Shown here: positions 28,554 to 37,696 of the stretch, piece by piece | How the letters are laid out: each line of letters begins with the position of its first letter | Position numbering within the stretch: the stretch's first letter is position 1 | Assembly: GCF_019802345.1 (NCBI RefSeq) | Contig: NZ_JAINDZ010000002.1 | Coordinates: 158,603 to 222,602, forward strand | Direction: 5' to 3' | Origin: Methylosinus sp. Sm6 | Lineage (GTDB): Bacteria > Pseudomonadota > Alphaproteobacteria > Rhizobiales > Beijerinckiaceae | DNA: 64,000 nucleotides | Program-made: the position numbers and the translations under genes | The notes under the pieces: generated by a model | What the model was told of the DNA's origin: nothing | The model's input: the letters and a program-made list of their open reading frames with translations, nothing else | Databases searched by the model: none

Positions 28554-30209
28554 ATGCGCGGCGAGATTTTGCGGCTCTACAAGAGCGTTCACACATGGAC
28601 CGGCCTCGTGACCGGCATGTTGCTCTTCATCTGCTTCTACGCGGGCGCGCTCACCATCTTCTCGGAGCCTCTCGCTCATTGGGCGTCGCCGCCGACTGGC
28701 GGATCGATTTCGGTCGAGGACGCCGATCGGCTCATCGAGACGACATTGGCGGCGCGGCCCGAAGCGGCCAAGGATTTTACGCTCCGTCTCGCGACGGCGA
28801 GCGAGCCGGCTCGTCTGAGCTGGCGCAAGAGCCGCAACGATGATGTCGTCTGGTCGGCGACGCTCGGCGCGGATGGCGAATTGCGCGTCGATCGCTCGAA
28901 TGTTTCCGGCGTCGGCGCCTTTGTGGACACGATCCATCGCACGGCGGGCCTCCCTCTCGATCGTGAGACGGGAACGACGGCGATGGGCGTCGTGAGCGCC
29001 GTCTACGCCGTCGCGCTCATCTCCGGCCTCATCCTGGTTCTGCCCTCGCTGGCCAAGGACCTTCTGGCGCTGCGCCTCACCACGAATCTGAAACGAATGT
29101 GGCTCGACGCGCATAATCTCGTCGGCGTCGCCAGCTTCCCTTTCCATCTCGTCATCGCGCTGACCGCCGTCGTGTTCGGCCTGCACGAGCCGATCTATGA
29201 TGCTTTGGATCATGTCGTCTATGACGGCAGGCTGCCGACCATCATGCGCTCGACCGGCCCCTTCGCCGGAGTGAAGCGCGACGAGCAGAAGGCGCCGATG
29301 AAGACGGTCGCGGAATTGGTCGCGGTCGTCGTTTCGGCATCGCCGAATTTCTCGCCCACCAGCCTGCACTATCGCGACGCGGACACGCGCGGCGCGCTGG
29401 TGCGCGTCATCGGAGAGGACCCGCGCTTTCTCTCGCGCGGCGGCGGCTTCGCCGTCGTGCGCGGCGCGACCGCGGAGGTCGTCAATGTCGATTATCTTCC
29501 CGAGAAGCAGAGCGGCTGGACGGCCGCCGTGTCGCCCTTCTTCGCGCTGCATTTCGGCAGCTATGGCGGCGAGCCCGTGCGCTGGGCCTATTTCTCGCTC
29601 GGCCTCGCGGGCGCCTTCCTGTTCTATTCGGGCAATCTCTTGTGGATCGAATCGCGTCGGCGGACCGCGCGCCGCCATGGGGAGAAGGTCGTGCAGACCA
29701 CGGCCGCGCGCCTCATGGCGGCGGCGTCGATCGGCGTATGCCTCGGATGCGTCTGCGCGCTCTCTTTCGCCATCGTCTCCACCAAATGGCTCTACGGCCA
29801 TGTCGAGGATGTCGATGCATGGCGCCGCGGAATTTATCACGCCGTCTTCTTCGGCGCTCTCGCCTTCGCGCTTGTGCGTGGCGCGGCGCGCGCCGGAGTC
29901 GAGCTGGCCTGTGTCGCGGCGCTCGGCGCTCTCGCGCTTCCCGTCACCAGCGCGGTCGCATGGGCGGCGCCGGGCCTCGGGCCCTGGGCGGCCGCCGATC
30001 CCGAGAGCGCGGGCGTCGACATCGTCGGTTTGATCGCCGCGCTCTGCTTCGCGGCTCTGGCGCGGGCGACGGCGCGCCGCGCAGAGCGCGGACCGACCGA
30101 TAGCGTCTGGTCGGCTCGCGAAGCGAGCCGAAGCGCCCGATCTCCACTTTCTTCGAACGGATGCGCCGTTGCGGTCGGCGCCGATGCAGGAGACGACATC
30201 CATGGATGA
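28554..30209 (+). CDS. PepSY-associated membrane protein, putative ferric-siderophore reductase
   Basis: The 551-residue membrane protein opens with the PepSY-TM signature LYKSVHTWTGLVTGMLLFIC. It has a periplasmic domain, paired histidines in later helices (MWLDAHNLVGVASFPFHLVI) and four or more further membrane segments. Homologues such as FpvG and FoxB reduce iron in the periplasm to free it from siderophores. In this cluster it would do the same for the catecholate product, with the two small membrane proteins upstream. The C-terminus overlaps the MbtH gene by eight bases. Haem ligation by the histidines is inference. Confidence 0.82.
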   Translation: MRGEILRLYKSVHTWTGLVTGMLLFICFYAGALTIFSEPLAHWASPPTGGSISVEDADRLIETTLAARPEAAKDFTLRLATASEPARLSWRKSRNDDVVWSATLGADGELRVDRSNVSGVGAFVDTIHRTAGLPLDRETGTTAMGVVSAVYAVALISGLILVLPSLAKDLLALRLTTNLKRMWLDAHNLVGVASFPFHLVIALTAVVFGLHEPIYDALDHVVYDGRLPTIMRSTGPFAGVKRDEQKAPMKTVAELVAVVVSASPNFSPTSLHYRDADTRGALVRVIGEDPRFLSRGGGFAVVRGATAEVVNVDYLPEKQSGWTAAVSPFFALHFGSYGGEPVRWAYFSLGLAGAFLFYSGNLLWIESRRRTARRHGEKVVQTTAARLMAAASIGVCLGCVCALSFAIVSTKWLYGHVEDVDAWRRGIYHAVFFGALAFALVRGAARAGVELACVAALGALALPVTSAVAWAAPGLGPWAAADPESAGVDIVGLIAALCFAALARATARRAERGPTDSVWSAREASRSARSPLSSNGCAVAVGADAGDDIHG

Positions 30210-30414
30210 CGCGCAGATCAATCCCTTCGATGATGAGCGGCTGAGCTTCGTCGTTCTCGTCAATTCCCGCGCGCAATACAGTCTGTGGCCAGATTTCTCC
30301 GCCGATCCGAACGGATGGCGCCGCATCTTTGGTCCGGGGACGCGCCAGCAATGCATGCAATATGTCGACGATCATTGGATCGACATGCGACCGCGCGCGG
30401 AGGCCGGGGGATAA
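30202..30414 (+). CDS. MbtH-like NRPS accessory protein
   Basis: The 70-residue protein carries the full family signature: NPFDDERLSFVVLVN, QYSLWPDF, GWRRIFG, then a Cys and the ending WIDMRP. MbtH proteins bind adenylation domains and are needed for their folding and activity, so the NRPS encoded 63 bases downstream is its partner. The ATG at 30202 lies inside the end of the PepSY gene. This links iron uptake and siderophore synthesis on one message. Confidence 0.95.
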   Translation: MDDAQINPFDDERLSFVVLVNSRAQYSLWPDFSADPNGWRRIFGPGTRQQCMQYVDDHWIDMRPRAEAGG

Positions 30415-30477
30415 CGCGCCTTTTCGCATGAGATTTTCTGTTTCGTGACCATTCTTATTTCGAAAGGACGAGAAATC

Positions 30478-33400
30478 GTGCTCGCAGACATCGCTTCAGA
30501 GCGGCAGCTCGCGGCTGCGCGGACGCTTCCGCTCGTCGCGGCGCAGCCCGGCATATGGATGGCGGATCAGCTCTCCGCCGGGTCCAACGCCTATGTCGTC
30601 GCGCAATATGTCGAGCTGAACGGTCGGCTCGATGTCGCCTGCTTCAGCGCCGCGGTTCGTGTCGGCCTCGCCGAGGCCGATCTCGTCCATGCGCGCTTCG
30701 TGGAGACGGAGGAGGGCCCCGCGCAGATCGTGCCGAGCGATCTGCAGGCGGCCGATCTGCCGGAGCCGGAGCTTGTCGATGTTCGAGGCGAGAGCGATCC
30801 CGGCGGCGCCGCGCTGCGCGCGATGCGCGCCGATCTCGAGACGCCCTTGTCGATCGCGCAGGGCGCGCGGCTCTATCGCCACATTCTGTTTCGTCTCGGC
30901 TCGGCGACGGAGGCAGGCGTCGAGCGCTGGTTCTGGTTTCAGCGCTATCATCATCTCTCGGTCGACGGCTTCGGGTTCACGGCGATCGCGCGCCGGGTCA
31001 GCGAGATCTACACCGCGCTGCGTCGTGGCCTCACGCCGTCTCCATCGCCTTTCATCTCCTTCGCCGAGGTGGTGAAGGAATATGCGGCCTATGAGGGCTC
31101 GCCTGCGCAATCCGCCGATCGGCGATTTTGGGCGGAGCACGCGCGCGATCTGCCGCCTCCTCTGCGCCTGTCGACGCGGCGTGCTCCGGCGGAAGGAAAA
31201 TTCGCGCTCCCGCGGCGCGAGCGGATCGTGCTGGACGCGCGCACGACGGCGCTGCTGTCCGAGCAGGCGGAAGCCGGGCGCGTCTCCGTCGGCGTCACGG
31301 CGATGGCGGCGGTCGTCGTCTATCTGCGCCGCATGACGGGCGCGGCCCGCCTCGCGGTCGGCGCGCATTTCATGCGCCGCATGGGCTCAGTGGCGTTGCA
31401 TGCCGTGGGGCCGGTGGTGAATGTCCTGCCCCTGCAGATCACGATCGACGCCGATATGTCCTTCGTCGATGTCGCCGCCGCGCTCGGGCGCGAATTGGAT
31501 GTGGTGCGTCGGCGTCAGCGATATGAGGCCGAGCAGCTGCGGCGCGATCTCGGCTTTCTCGGCTCGGGACGTTCGCTCTATGGGCCTCTTCTGAATTTCA
31601 AAATGTTCGACTATCGTCTCGATTTCGCGGGGGTTGAAGGGATCACGCATCAGCTCGCGTCCGGTCCCGTCGAGGACATCGAATTCGACCTCTATCTCGG
31701 CGAGCGCGAGCTGATCGTCGATGTCGTCGCCAATGGCGAGCGCTACAAGGAGCAAGAGCTCGAGCTGCACGCGGAGCGACTCTCGCGCTTCGCGCGTCGG
31801 CTCGCCGAGAGCCCCGAAGCGCCGATCGGCGAAATCGCGCTCATGACGCCGAGCGAAGCGGCGCTGATGGCGGCGGCCAATGACACACGGCGCGCCGTTC
31901 CATCGATCACGCTCTGCGATCTCCTCGACGCGCAGGCCGAACGCACGCCGAATGCGCCCGCCCTGATCGATGGCCGACATACGTTGTCCTATCGCGACAT
32001 GCGCCGTGAAGTCGCGCGGCTGGCGCGGGACCTCGCCGCCGCCGGCGTCGTTCGCGGCGATCGCGTCGCCGTGGCGCTGCCGCGCTCCGTCCATCTGAGC
32101 CTGGCGCTGATGGCGGCGCTCGAAGCGGGCGCCGCCTATCTGCCGCTCGACACCGGCTATCCCGACGAGCGCCTCGCCTTCATGGTCGAGGACGCGGAGC
32201 CACGGCTCATCGTCACCGATAGCGCGTTGCGCGGGCGCTTCGAGACGATGGCTCCGGTTCTGATCTTCGATACGCTCGGCGTCACAGAAGCGGATCCGCG
32301 GCCCACGCGCGTCGCTTCGCCGTCGCCAAAGGATGCCGCCTATGTCATCTATACGTCCGGCTCGACGGGGCGGCCCAAGGGCGTCGTCGTGCCGCATGGG
32401 GCCGTCGTCAATTTTCTGCTCTGGCTGCAGCATGAATATCATCTCACGACCGATGACGTCGTGCTGCAGAAGACGCCGTGCAGCTTCGACGTGTCGGTCG
32501 GCGAATTCTTCTGGCCGCTGACGGCGGGCGCGCGCCTCGTGATGGCGCCGCCGGAAGTGGATCGCGATCCGGAGGAATTGCTGCGTGTCATTCGCGCGCA
32601 TCGCGTCACCACGCTGAATTTCGTGCCGTCGCTGCTTTCGGCCTTCGTGGGGGCCGCGCGCGCGACGCCGGGCGCGGAGCCGGAAAAGACCGATTTGCGG
32701 CGCGTGTTCTGCATTGGCGAGCCGCTGTCGCGCGAGCTCGCGGAAGCGTTCGAGCGGAGTTTCCGCGCGCCGCTGCATAATGTGTACGGCCCGACCGAGG
32801 CGACCGTGGAGGTCACCTATCAGCCGGCGTTCGGCGCGTCGCTCGCGGCGGCCGAGGGCGTCGGCGTGCCCGTGGGGCGCCCGCTGTGGAATTGCGGCGT
32901 GCGCGTGCTGGACGCGCGGCTGCGTCCGGTCCCGATCGGCGTCGCCGGCGATCTCTATCTGATCGGCGCGCAGCTCGCTCAATATTATTGGCGGCGGCCT
33001 TCGCTGACGGCGAGTCGCTTCGTCGCCGATCCCGACGGCGACGGCGAGCGCATGTATCGCACCGGCGACGTCGCCCGTTGGCTGCCCAGCGGCGTTGTCG
33101 ATTTTCTCGGGCGCAACGACGATCAGCTCAAAATTCGCGGGCAGCGCATCGAATTGGGCGAGATCGAGAGCGCGCTCCTCGATCAGCCCGGCGTCGGCGG
33201 CGCAGCGGCGGTCGCGCGTCTCTTCGGCGCGGCGGCGGGGGACGTCGACGCGCGCCAGATCGTCGCCTATGCGACGCCGGACGCGCCGGGGCGCGCGCTC
33301 GACGCGGACGCTTTGCGCGCCGCTCTGGCGCGCCGCCTACCGGCCTATATGACGCCGGTCGCCATCGTTCTTCTCGACGAATTTCCGCTCGGCGCGAGCG

Positions 33401-36400
33401 GCAAGCTCGATCGCAAGGCGCTGCCCGACCCGTCCTTGGATGTGCCGACGGCGCGCGCGCCGGCGCCCGGCCTCGAGACTCTGCTCGCGGAAATTTTCAC
33501 GGAGGCGCTGCAGGTCGAAGCGGTCGGCGCGGAAGATGATTTCTTCTTTCTCGGCGGCGACAGCATTTCCGCCATCGGCTTCTGCGCGGCGCTGCGCAAG
33601 CGCGGCTTCCTGCTGCGGCCGCGCGACGTGTTCGAGCTGCGCTGCGTCGCGCGCCTCGCAGCCGCGCTACGGCCTGCGGAGGAGTCGTCTCCGCTCGAGG
33701 ATCGCGTCGATGCGGAGATCGTCGCCGCCCTGCGCGCGCGGCACGGCGCGATCGCGGCCGTGCTGCCGGCGCTGCCGTTGCAGGAGGGGCTGTTGTTTCA
33801 CGCCCGGCTCGGCGACAGCGCGAGCCGCTACAACGCCATTTCGCGCTTCGATCTCGACGGGCCGCTCGATGTCGGCCGACTGCGCGACGCGCTCGAGGCG
33901 CTGCTGCGCCGTCATCCGCAGCTCGCCGCGATCTTCGACGTCGAGCAGGGCAGGGCGTTCCAGATTCTGCCGCTCGTCGAGGGGCCGCAGGCGCTGCGCC
34001 GCTGGCCCTGGAGCGAGCATCGTCTAGACGGTCTCGGCGCGCAGGAGCGCGCCGCCGCCCTCGATCGGATCGAGCTCGAAGAGCTCGCCCGCGACCTCAT
34101 CGCCGAGAGCGGCGGACGCCGCATGCTCGCGCGCGCCGTGCTGGTTCGGCTGGCCGAAGAGAGCCATGCGCTGCTTGTCGTCTCCCATCATCTCATCGGC
34201 GACGGCTGGTCCTCCGGCGTGATGATGCGCGATCTTCTCGCCGCCTACGCCGGCGCCGCGCTCGCGCCGATCCTTCCCGATTATGCGAGCGTCGTCCGCC
34301 GCCTCGCGGCGCGTGATCCAGAACCCGCTCGCGCCGCATGGCGGGAGGCGTTCGCCGGCGCCGAGCCGACGCTGCTGTTCGATCCCGCTGCGCCATTCGG
34401 CGAGACGCGTGAGTTGACGCTCGATCTGCGTCCCGGCCTGGCGAAGGAGCTGGAGGCGTTCGGCCGCCGGCGCGGCCTCACCTTCGCCACTCTGATGCAA
34501 GGCGTGTGGGGCGCCTTTCTCTGCGCGATGACCGGGCGCGGCGATGTGGTGTTCGGCGCGCCGGTCTCCGGGCGCTCGGAGGCGGAGGCGGGGCTCGACG
34601 AGCATATCGGTCTCTTCACCAACACGCTGCCCGTGCGCGCGCGGCTGCGGCCCGATCGGCCGCTCGCCGCGCAACTCGCCGAGCTGCAGGCGCGGCAGAT
34701 CGCCCTCATGGAGCATGACGGCCTCGGCCTCGGCGAGATCCAGCGTCTCGCCGGCGTCTCGACGCTGTTCGACACGCTGCTCGTCGTCGAGAATTTTCCC
34801 GACGACGCGCGCCTCTACGCCGCGGAATTCGCGGGCCTGCGCCTCGCCGGCGCGCGCAATCGCAGCTACTCGCATTATCCGCTGACGCTGATGGCGCCGC
34901 CCGGCCGCGAGTTGGAGCTGCGGCTCGAATATCGCGAAGGCGTCGCCGCGCCCGAGCGCCTCAGACACCGCATTCTCCGGCTGCTCGAGCAGCTCGTCGC
35001 CGCGCCCGACGTCCCGCTCGCGGCGTTCGACCTCCTCACGCCGGACGAGCGCGCGACGATCGCCGCCGCCAATGACACGCGCGTCGCGACGCTGGCGGCG
35101 ACGCTCTGCAGTCTGCTCGAGGATCAGGCGCGGAGGACGCCGCATGCGCTCGCGCTGATCGACGCGGACCATGCGCTCACTTACTCGCAAGTTCGCCGTC
35201 AGGTCGCGCGATTGGCGCGCCGTCTCGCCGGGGCCGGAGTCGGAAGAGGCGACCTCGTCGCGGTCGCCCTGCCGCGGTCGGCGCGGCTCTCCATCGCTCT
35301 GATGGCGGCGCAGCAGGCCGGCGCCGCCTATCTTCCGCTCGACACGAGCTATCCCGACGAGCGTCTGCGCGACATGGTCGAGGACGGCGCGCCGCGCCTC
35401 ATCGTCACGGATGAGGCGTCGCGAAGCCGCTTCGAGGGGCTGGCGCCGCTGCTCGCCTTCGACCGCTTGCCGGAGATCGGGGAAGAGGAGGAGCCCGGCT
35501 TCGCCTCTCCCGCGACGCCCGACGATCCAGCCTATGTGATCTACACCTCCGGCTCGACTGGTCGGCCCAAGGGCGTCGTCGTCTCGCATCGCGCCATCGT
35601 CAACCGGCTGCTGTGGATGCAGCACGAATATGGCCTTTGCGCCGAAGACGTCGTGCTGCAGAAGACGCCGTCGAGCTTCGACGTCTCGGTCTGGGAGTTC
35701 TTCTGGCCGCTGATGACCGGCGCCGTTCTCGTCATGGCGCCGCCGGAGGCGCATCGCGATCCGGCGGAGATTTTGCGTCTCATCCGCGCGCATCGCGTCA
35801 CCACCCTGCATTTCGTTCCCTCGATGCTCGCGGCCTTCGTCGCCGCGACCGACGCGGCGCGCGCCGCCGAGGCGGAGAGCCTGCGCCGCGTGTTCTGCAG
35901 CGGCGAGGCGCTGTCGCGGGAGCTGGCCGAGGACTTCGAGAGGCTGTTCGGCGCGCCGCTGCACAATCTCTATGGGCCGACCGAGGCCGCCGTGGACGTC
36001 ACCTACCAGCCGGCCTTCGGCGCGGCGCTCGCCGGGCTCGAGACCTCGGGCGTCCCGATCGGCCGGCCGGTGTGGAACACGGGCGTGCGCGTGCTCGACG
36101 CATGGCTGCGGGAGACGCCGATCGGCGTTCCGGGCGACCTCTATCTCACCGGCGTCCAGCTCGCGGAGGGCTATCTGCGCCGGCCGTCGCTGACGGCGAG
36201 CCGTTTCGTCGCCGATCCCAACGGCGACGGCGAGCGCATGTATCGCACCGGGGATATCGTCCGCTGGCGCCCGGACGGCGCGCTCGACTATCTCGGACGC
36301 GGCGACGATCAGATCAAGATTCGCGGCCAGCGCGTCGAGCTCGGCGAGATCGAGAGCGTCTTGCGGGAACAGCCCGGCGTGGAGCAGGCGGCCGTCGTCG

Positions 36401-37653
36401 CGAGGGCGCCCTCGGCGGGCGGCCTCGCCGGCGCGGACGAGCGGCGGCTCGTCGGCTATGTGGTCGCGGCCGAGGGCGCCGAATTGAACGCCGAGGCGCT
36501 GCGCCGCGCATTGGCGTTGCGGCTGCCGGCGCATATGACGCCCGCAGCGATCGTTCGCCTCGCCGAATTTCCGCTCTCCGCCAGCGGCAAGCTCGATCGC
36601 AAGGCGCTGCCGGAGCCGGAGGCCGCGCCGCGACGCAATGGACGCAAGCCGACGCCCGGCGTCGAGATCGCGCTCGCCGAACTCTTCGCCCGCGCGCTCG
36701 GCGTCGATCAGCTCGACGCGGACGATGATTTCTTCGCGCTCGGCGGCCATTCCTTGATGGCCATGCGCCTCGCCGCCGATATTCAGCGCGAGATGAAGGT
36801 TTCCGTCTCGGTCGGCCAGCTGATGGCGGCGCCGAGCGTCGAGAGCCTCGCGCGCGAATTGTTCTCGGAGCGTCGCGAGGAGGACCGCCGCGCGGGATTT
36901 GGCGAGACGCTGCGCCTGCGCGCGGGCGAGGGGTCGCCGCTCGTCTGCATCCATCCGGCCTCGGGCTTCTCCTGGCAATTCGGCGCGCTCACCCGCTATC
37001 TGCGCAGCGATTGGCCGGCAGTCGCGCTGCAATCGCCGCGGCCGTCGGGGCCGATCGCCTCCTGCCGCAATATGGAAGAGGTCTGCGATCGGCATCTCGC
37101 GACGCTGCGCGAAATCCAGCCGCGCGGTCCCTATCGGCTGCTCGGCTATTCGCTCGGCGGCGTCGTGGCGCAGGCCATTGCGGCGCGTCTTTCGGCCGAA
37201 GGGGAGGAGATCGCCTTTCTCGGCCTGCTCGACACGTACCCTTCAGAAATCCAGGATTGGAGCAAGCCGCTCGACGCGGCCGGCGAAGCGGAGATCGAGC
37301 GCGAGAAGGCGCTGTTCATGGACGCTTCGCAAGTGGCGCTCGACTCGGCGCTCGCGCGCGAGAAGGCGGAGATGTTCGGCCATATCATGGCCAATTACGA
37401 GGACTCGGTCCGGCTGCTCGCCTCCGCGCGAACCCCTCGCTACGAGGGCGAGGCGACGCTCTTCGTCGCGCTGCGCACGCTGCCGGAAGGCATGGACGTC
37501 GAGGCGACATGGCGGCCCTATGTCGGCGCGTTGAACGTCGTCGCTTTCGATTGCCCGCACACCGAGATCATCTCGCCGCGCATGCTGCGGGAGCTCGGCC
37601 CCGCGCTGAACGAGATTCTCGTCGCGATCGACGCGAAGCGAGGCGCGCGATGA
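30478..37653 (+). CDS. Two-module EntF-like NRPS for a DHB-X-Ser siderophore
   Basis: The 2391-residue enzyme reads C-A-PCP-C-A-PCP-TE. C1 has HHLSVDG (about 160). A1 has YTSGSTGRPKG (about 624). PCP1 has GGDSISA (about 1027), C2 has HHLIGDG (about 1237) and A2 starts its core near 1689. PCP2 has GGHSLMA (about 2089), and TE has GYSLGG (about 2223) with a later CPHTEI. Read against GrsA positions, A2 gives D-V-W-H-F-S-L-V-D, the EntF serine code. A1 gives D-V-G-N-F-I-V-V-E, which I do not recognise. The Gly and Glu leave room for a larger, perhaps basic, side chain. No epimerase domain is present. C1 should accept DHB from EntB; TE should trimerise and cyclise through serine. The GTG at 30478 has AAGGACGA before it; a GTG at 30445 is the alternative. 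Confidence 0.93.
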   Translation: MLADIASERQLAAARTLPLVAAQPGIWMADQLSAGSNAYVVAQYVELNGRLDVACFSAAVRVGLAEADLVHARFVETEEGPAQIVPSDLQAADLPEPELVDVRGESDPGGAALRAMRADLETPLSIAQGARLYRHILFRLGSATEAGVERWFWFQRYHHLSVDGFGFTAIARRVSEIYTALRRGLTPSPSPFISFAEVVKEYAAYEGSPAQSADRRFWAEHARDLPPPLRLSTRRAPAEGKFALPRRERIVLDARTTALLSEQAEAGRVSVGVTAMAAVVVYLRRMTGAARLAVGAHFMRRMGSVALHAVGPVVNVLPLQITIDADMSFVDVAAALGRELDVVRRRQRYEAEQLRRDLGFLGSGRSLYGPLLNFKMFDYRLDFAGVEGITHQLASGPVEDIEFDLYLGERELIVDVVANGERYKEQELELHAERLSRFARRLAESPEAPIGEIALMTPSEAALMAAANDTRRAVPSITLCDLLDAQAERTPNAPALIDGRHTLSYRDMRREVARLARDLAAAGVVRGDRVAVALPRSVHLSLALMAALEAGAAYLPLDTGYPDERLAFMVEDAEPRLIVTDSALRGRFETMAPVLIFDTLGVTEADPRPTRVASPSPKDAAYVIYTSGSTGRPKGVVVPHGAVVNFLLWLQHEYHLTTDDVVLQKTPCSFDVSVGEFFWPLTAGARLVMAPPEVDRDPEELLRVIRAHRVTTLNFVPSLLSAFVGAARATPGAEPEKTDLRRVFCIGEPLSRELAEAFERSFRAPLHNVYGPTEATVEVTYQPAFGASLAAAEGVGVPVGRPLWNCGVRVLDARLRPVPIGVAGDLYLIGAQLAQYYWRRPSLTASRFVADPDGDGERMYRTGDVARWLPSGVVDFLGRNDDQLKIRGQRIELGEIESALLDQPGVGGAAAVARLFGAAAGDVDARQIVAYATPDAPGRALDADALRAALARRLPAYMTPVAIVLLDEFPLGASGKLDRKALPDPSLDVPTARAPAPGLETLLAEIFTEALQVEAVGAEDDFFFLGGDSISAIGFCAALRKRGFLLRPRDVFELRCVARLAAALRPAEESSPLEDRVDAEIVAALRARHGAIAAVLPALPLQEGLLFHARLGDSASRYNAISRFDLDGPLDVGRLRDALEALLRRHPQLAAIFDVEQGRAFQILPLVEGPQALRRWPWSEHRLDGLGAQERAAALDRIELEELARDLIAESGGRRMLARAVLVRLAEESHALLVVSHHLIGDGWSSGVMMRDLLAAYAGAALAPILPDYASVVRRLAARDPEPARAAWREAFAGAEPTLLFDPAAPFGETRELTLDLRPGLAKELEAFGRRRGLTFATLMQGVWGAFLCAMTGRGDVVFGAPVSGRSEAEAGLDEHIGLFTNTLPVRARLRPDRPLAAQLAELQARQIALMEHDGLGLGEIQRLAGVSTLFDTLLVVENFPDDARLYAAEFAGLRLAGARNRSYSHYPLTLMAPPGRELELRLEYREGVAAPERLRHRILRLLEQLVAAPDVPLAAFDLLTPDERATIAAANDTRVATLAATLCSLLEDQARRTPHALALIDADHALTYSQVRRQVARLARRLAGAGVGRGDLVAVALPRSARLSIALMAAQQAGAAYLPLDTSYPDERLRDMVEDGAPRLIVTDEASRSRFEGLAPLLAFDRLPEIGEEEEPGFASPATPDDPAYVIYTSGSTGRPKGVVVSHRAIVNRLLWMQHEYGLCAEDVVLQKTPSSFDVSVWEFFWPLMTGAVLVMAPPEAHRDPAEILRLIRAHRVTTLHFVPSMLAAFVAATDAARAAEAESLRRVFCSGEALSRELAEDFERLFGAPLHNLYGPTEAAVDVTYQPAFGAALAGLETSGVPIGRPVWNTGVRVLDAWLRETPIGVPGDLYLTGVQLAEGYLRRPSLTASRFVADPNGDGERMYRTGDIVRWRPDGALDYLGRGDDQIKIRGQRVELGEIESVLREQPGVEQAAVVARAPSAGGLAGADERRLVGYVVAAEGAELNAEALRRALALRLPAHMTPAAIVRLAEFPLSASGKLDRKALPEPEAAPRRNGRKPTPGVEIALAELFARALGVDQLDADDDFFALGGHSLMAMRLAADIQREMKVSVSVGQLMAAPSVESLARELFSERREEDRRAGFGETLRLRAGEGSPLVCIHPASGFSWQFGALTRYLRSDWPAVALQSPRPSGPIASCRNMEEVCDRHLATLREIQPRGPYRLLGYSLGGVVAQAIAARLSAEGEEIAFLGLLDTYPSEIQDWSKPLDAAGEAEIEREKALFMDASQVALDSALAREKAEMFGHIMANYEDSVRLLASARTPRYEGEATLFVALRTLPEGMDVEATWRPYVGALNVVAFDCPHTEIISPRMLRELGPALNEILVAIDAKRGAR

Positions 37654-37696
37654 CCTCTCGCCTCCCTCTCCCGAGATTTCCAGCGATAGGACGACC

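Noticed and set aside
28056..30356. 766-codon open frame antisense to the PepSY region
   Set aside because: It spans four coupled plus-strand genes and has no recognisable motif.
33720..35050. Epimerization domain in the NRPS
   Set aside because: The region after PCP1 has one set of condensation motifs ending directly in A2. There is no room for a separate E domain.
34024..37095. 1023-codon open frame antisense to the NRPS
   Set aside because: It mirrors the NRPS codons in high-G+C DNA, is extremely Arg/Gly/Ala rich, and has no domain or ribosome site.
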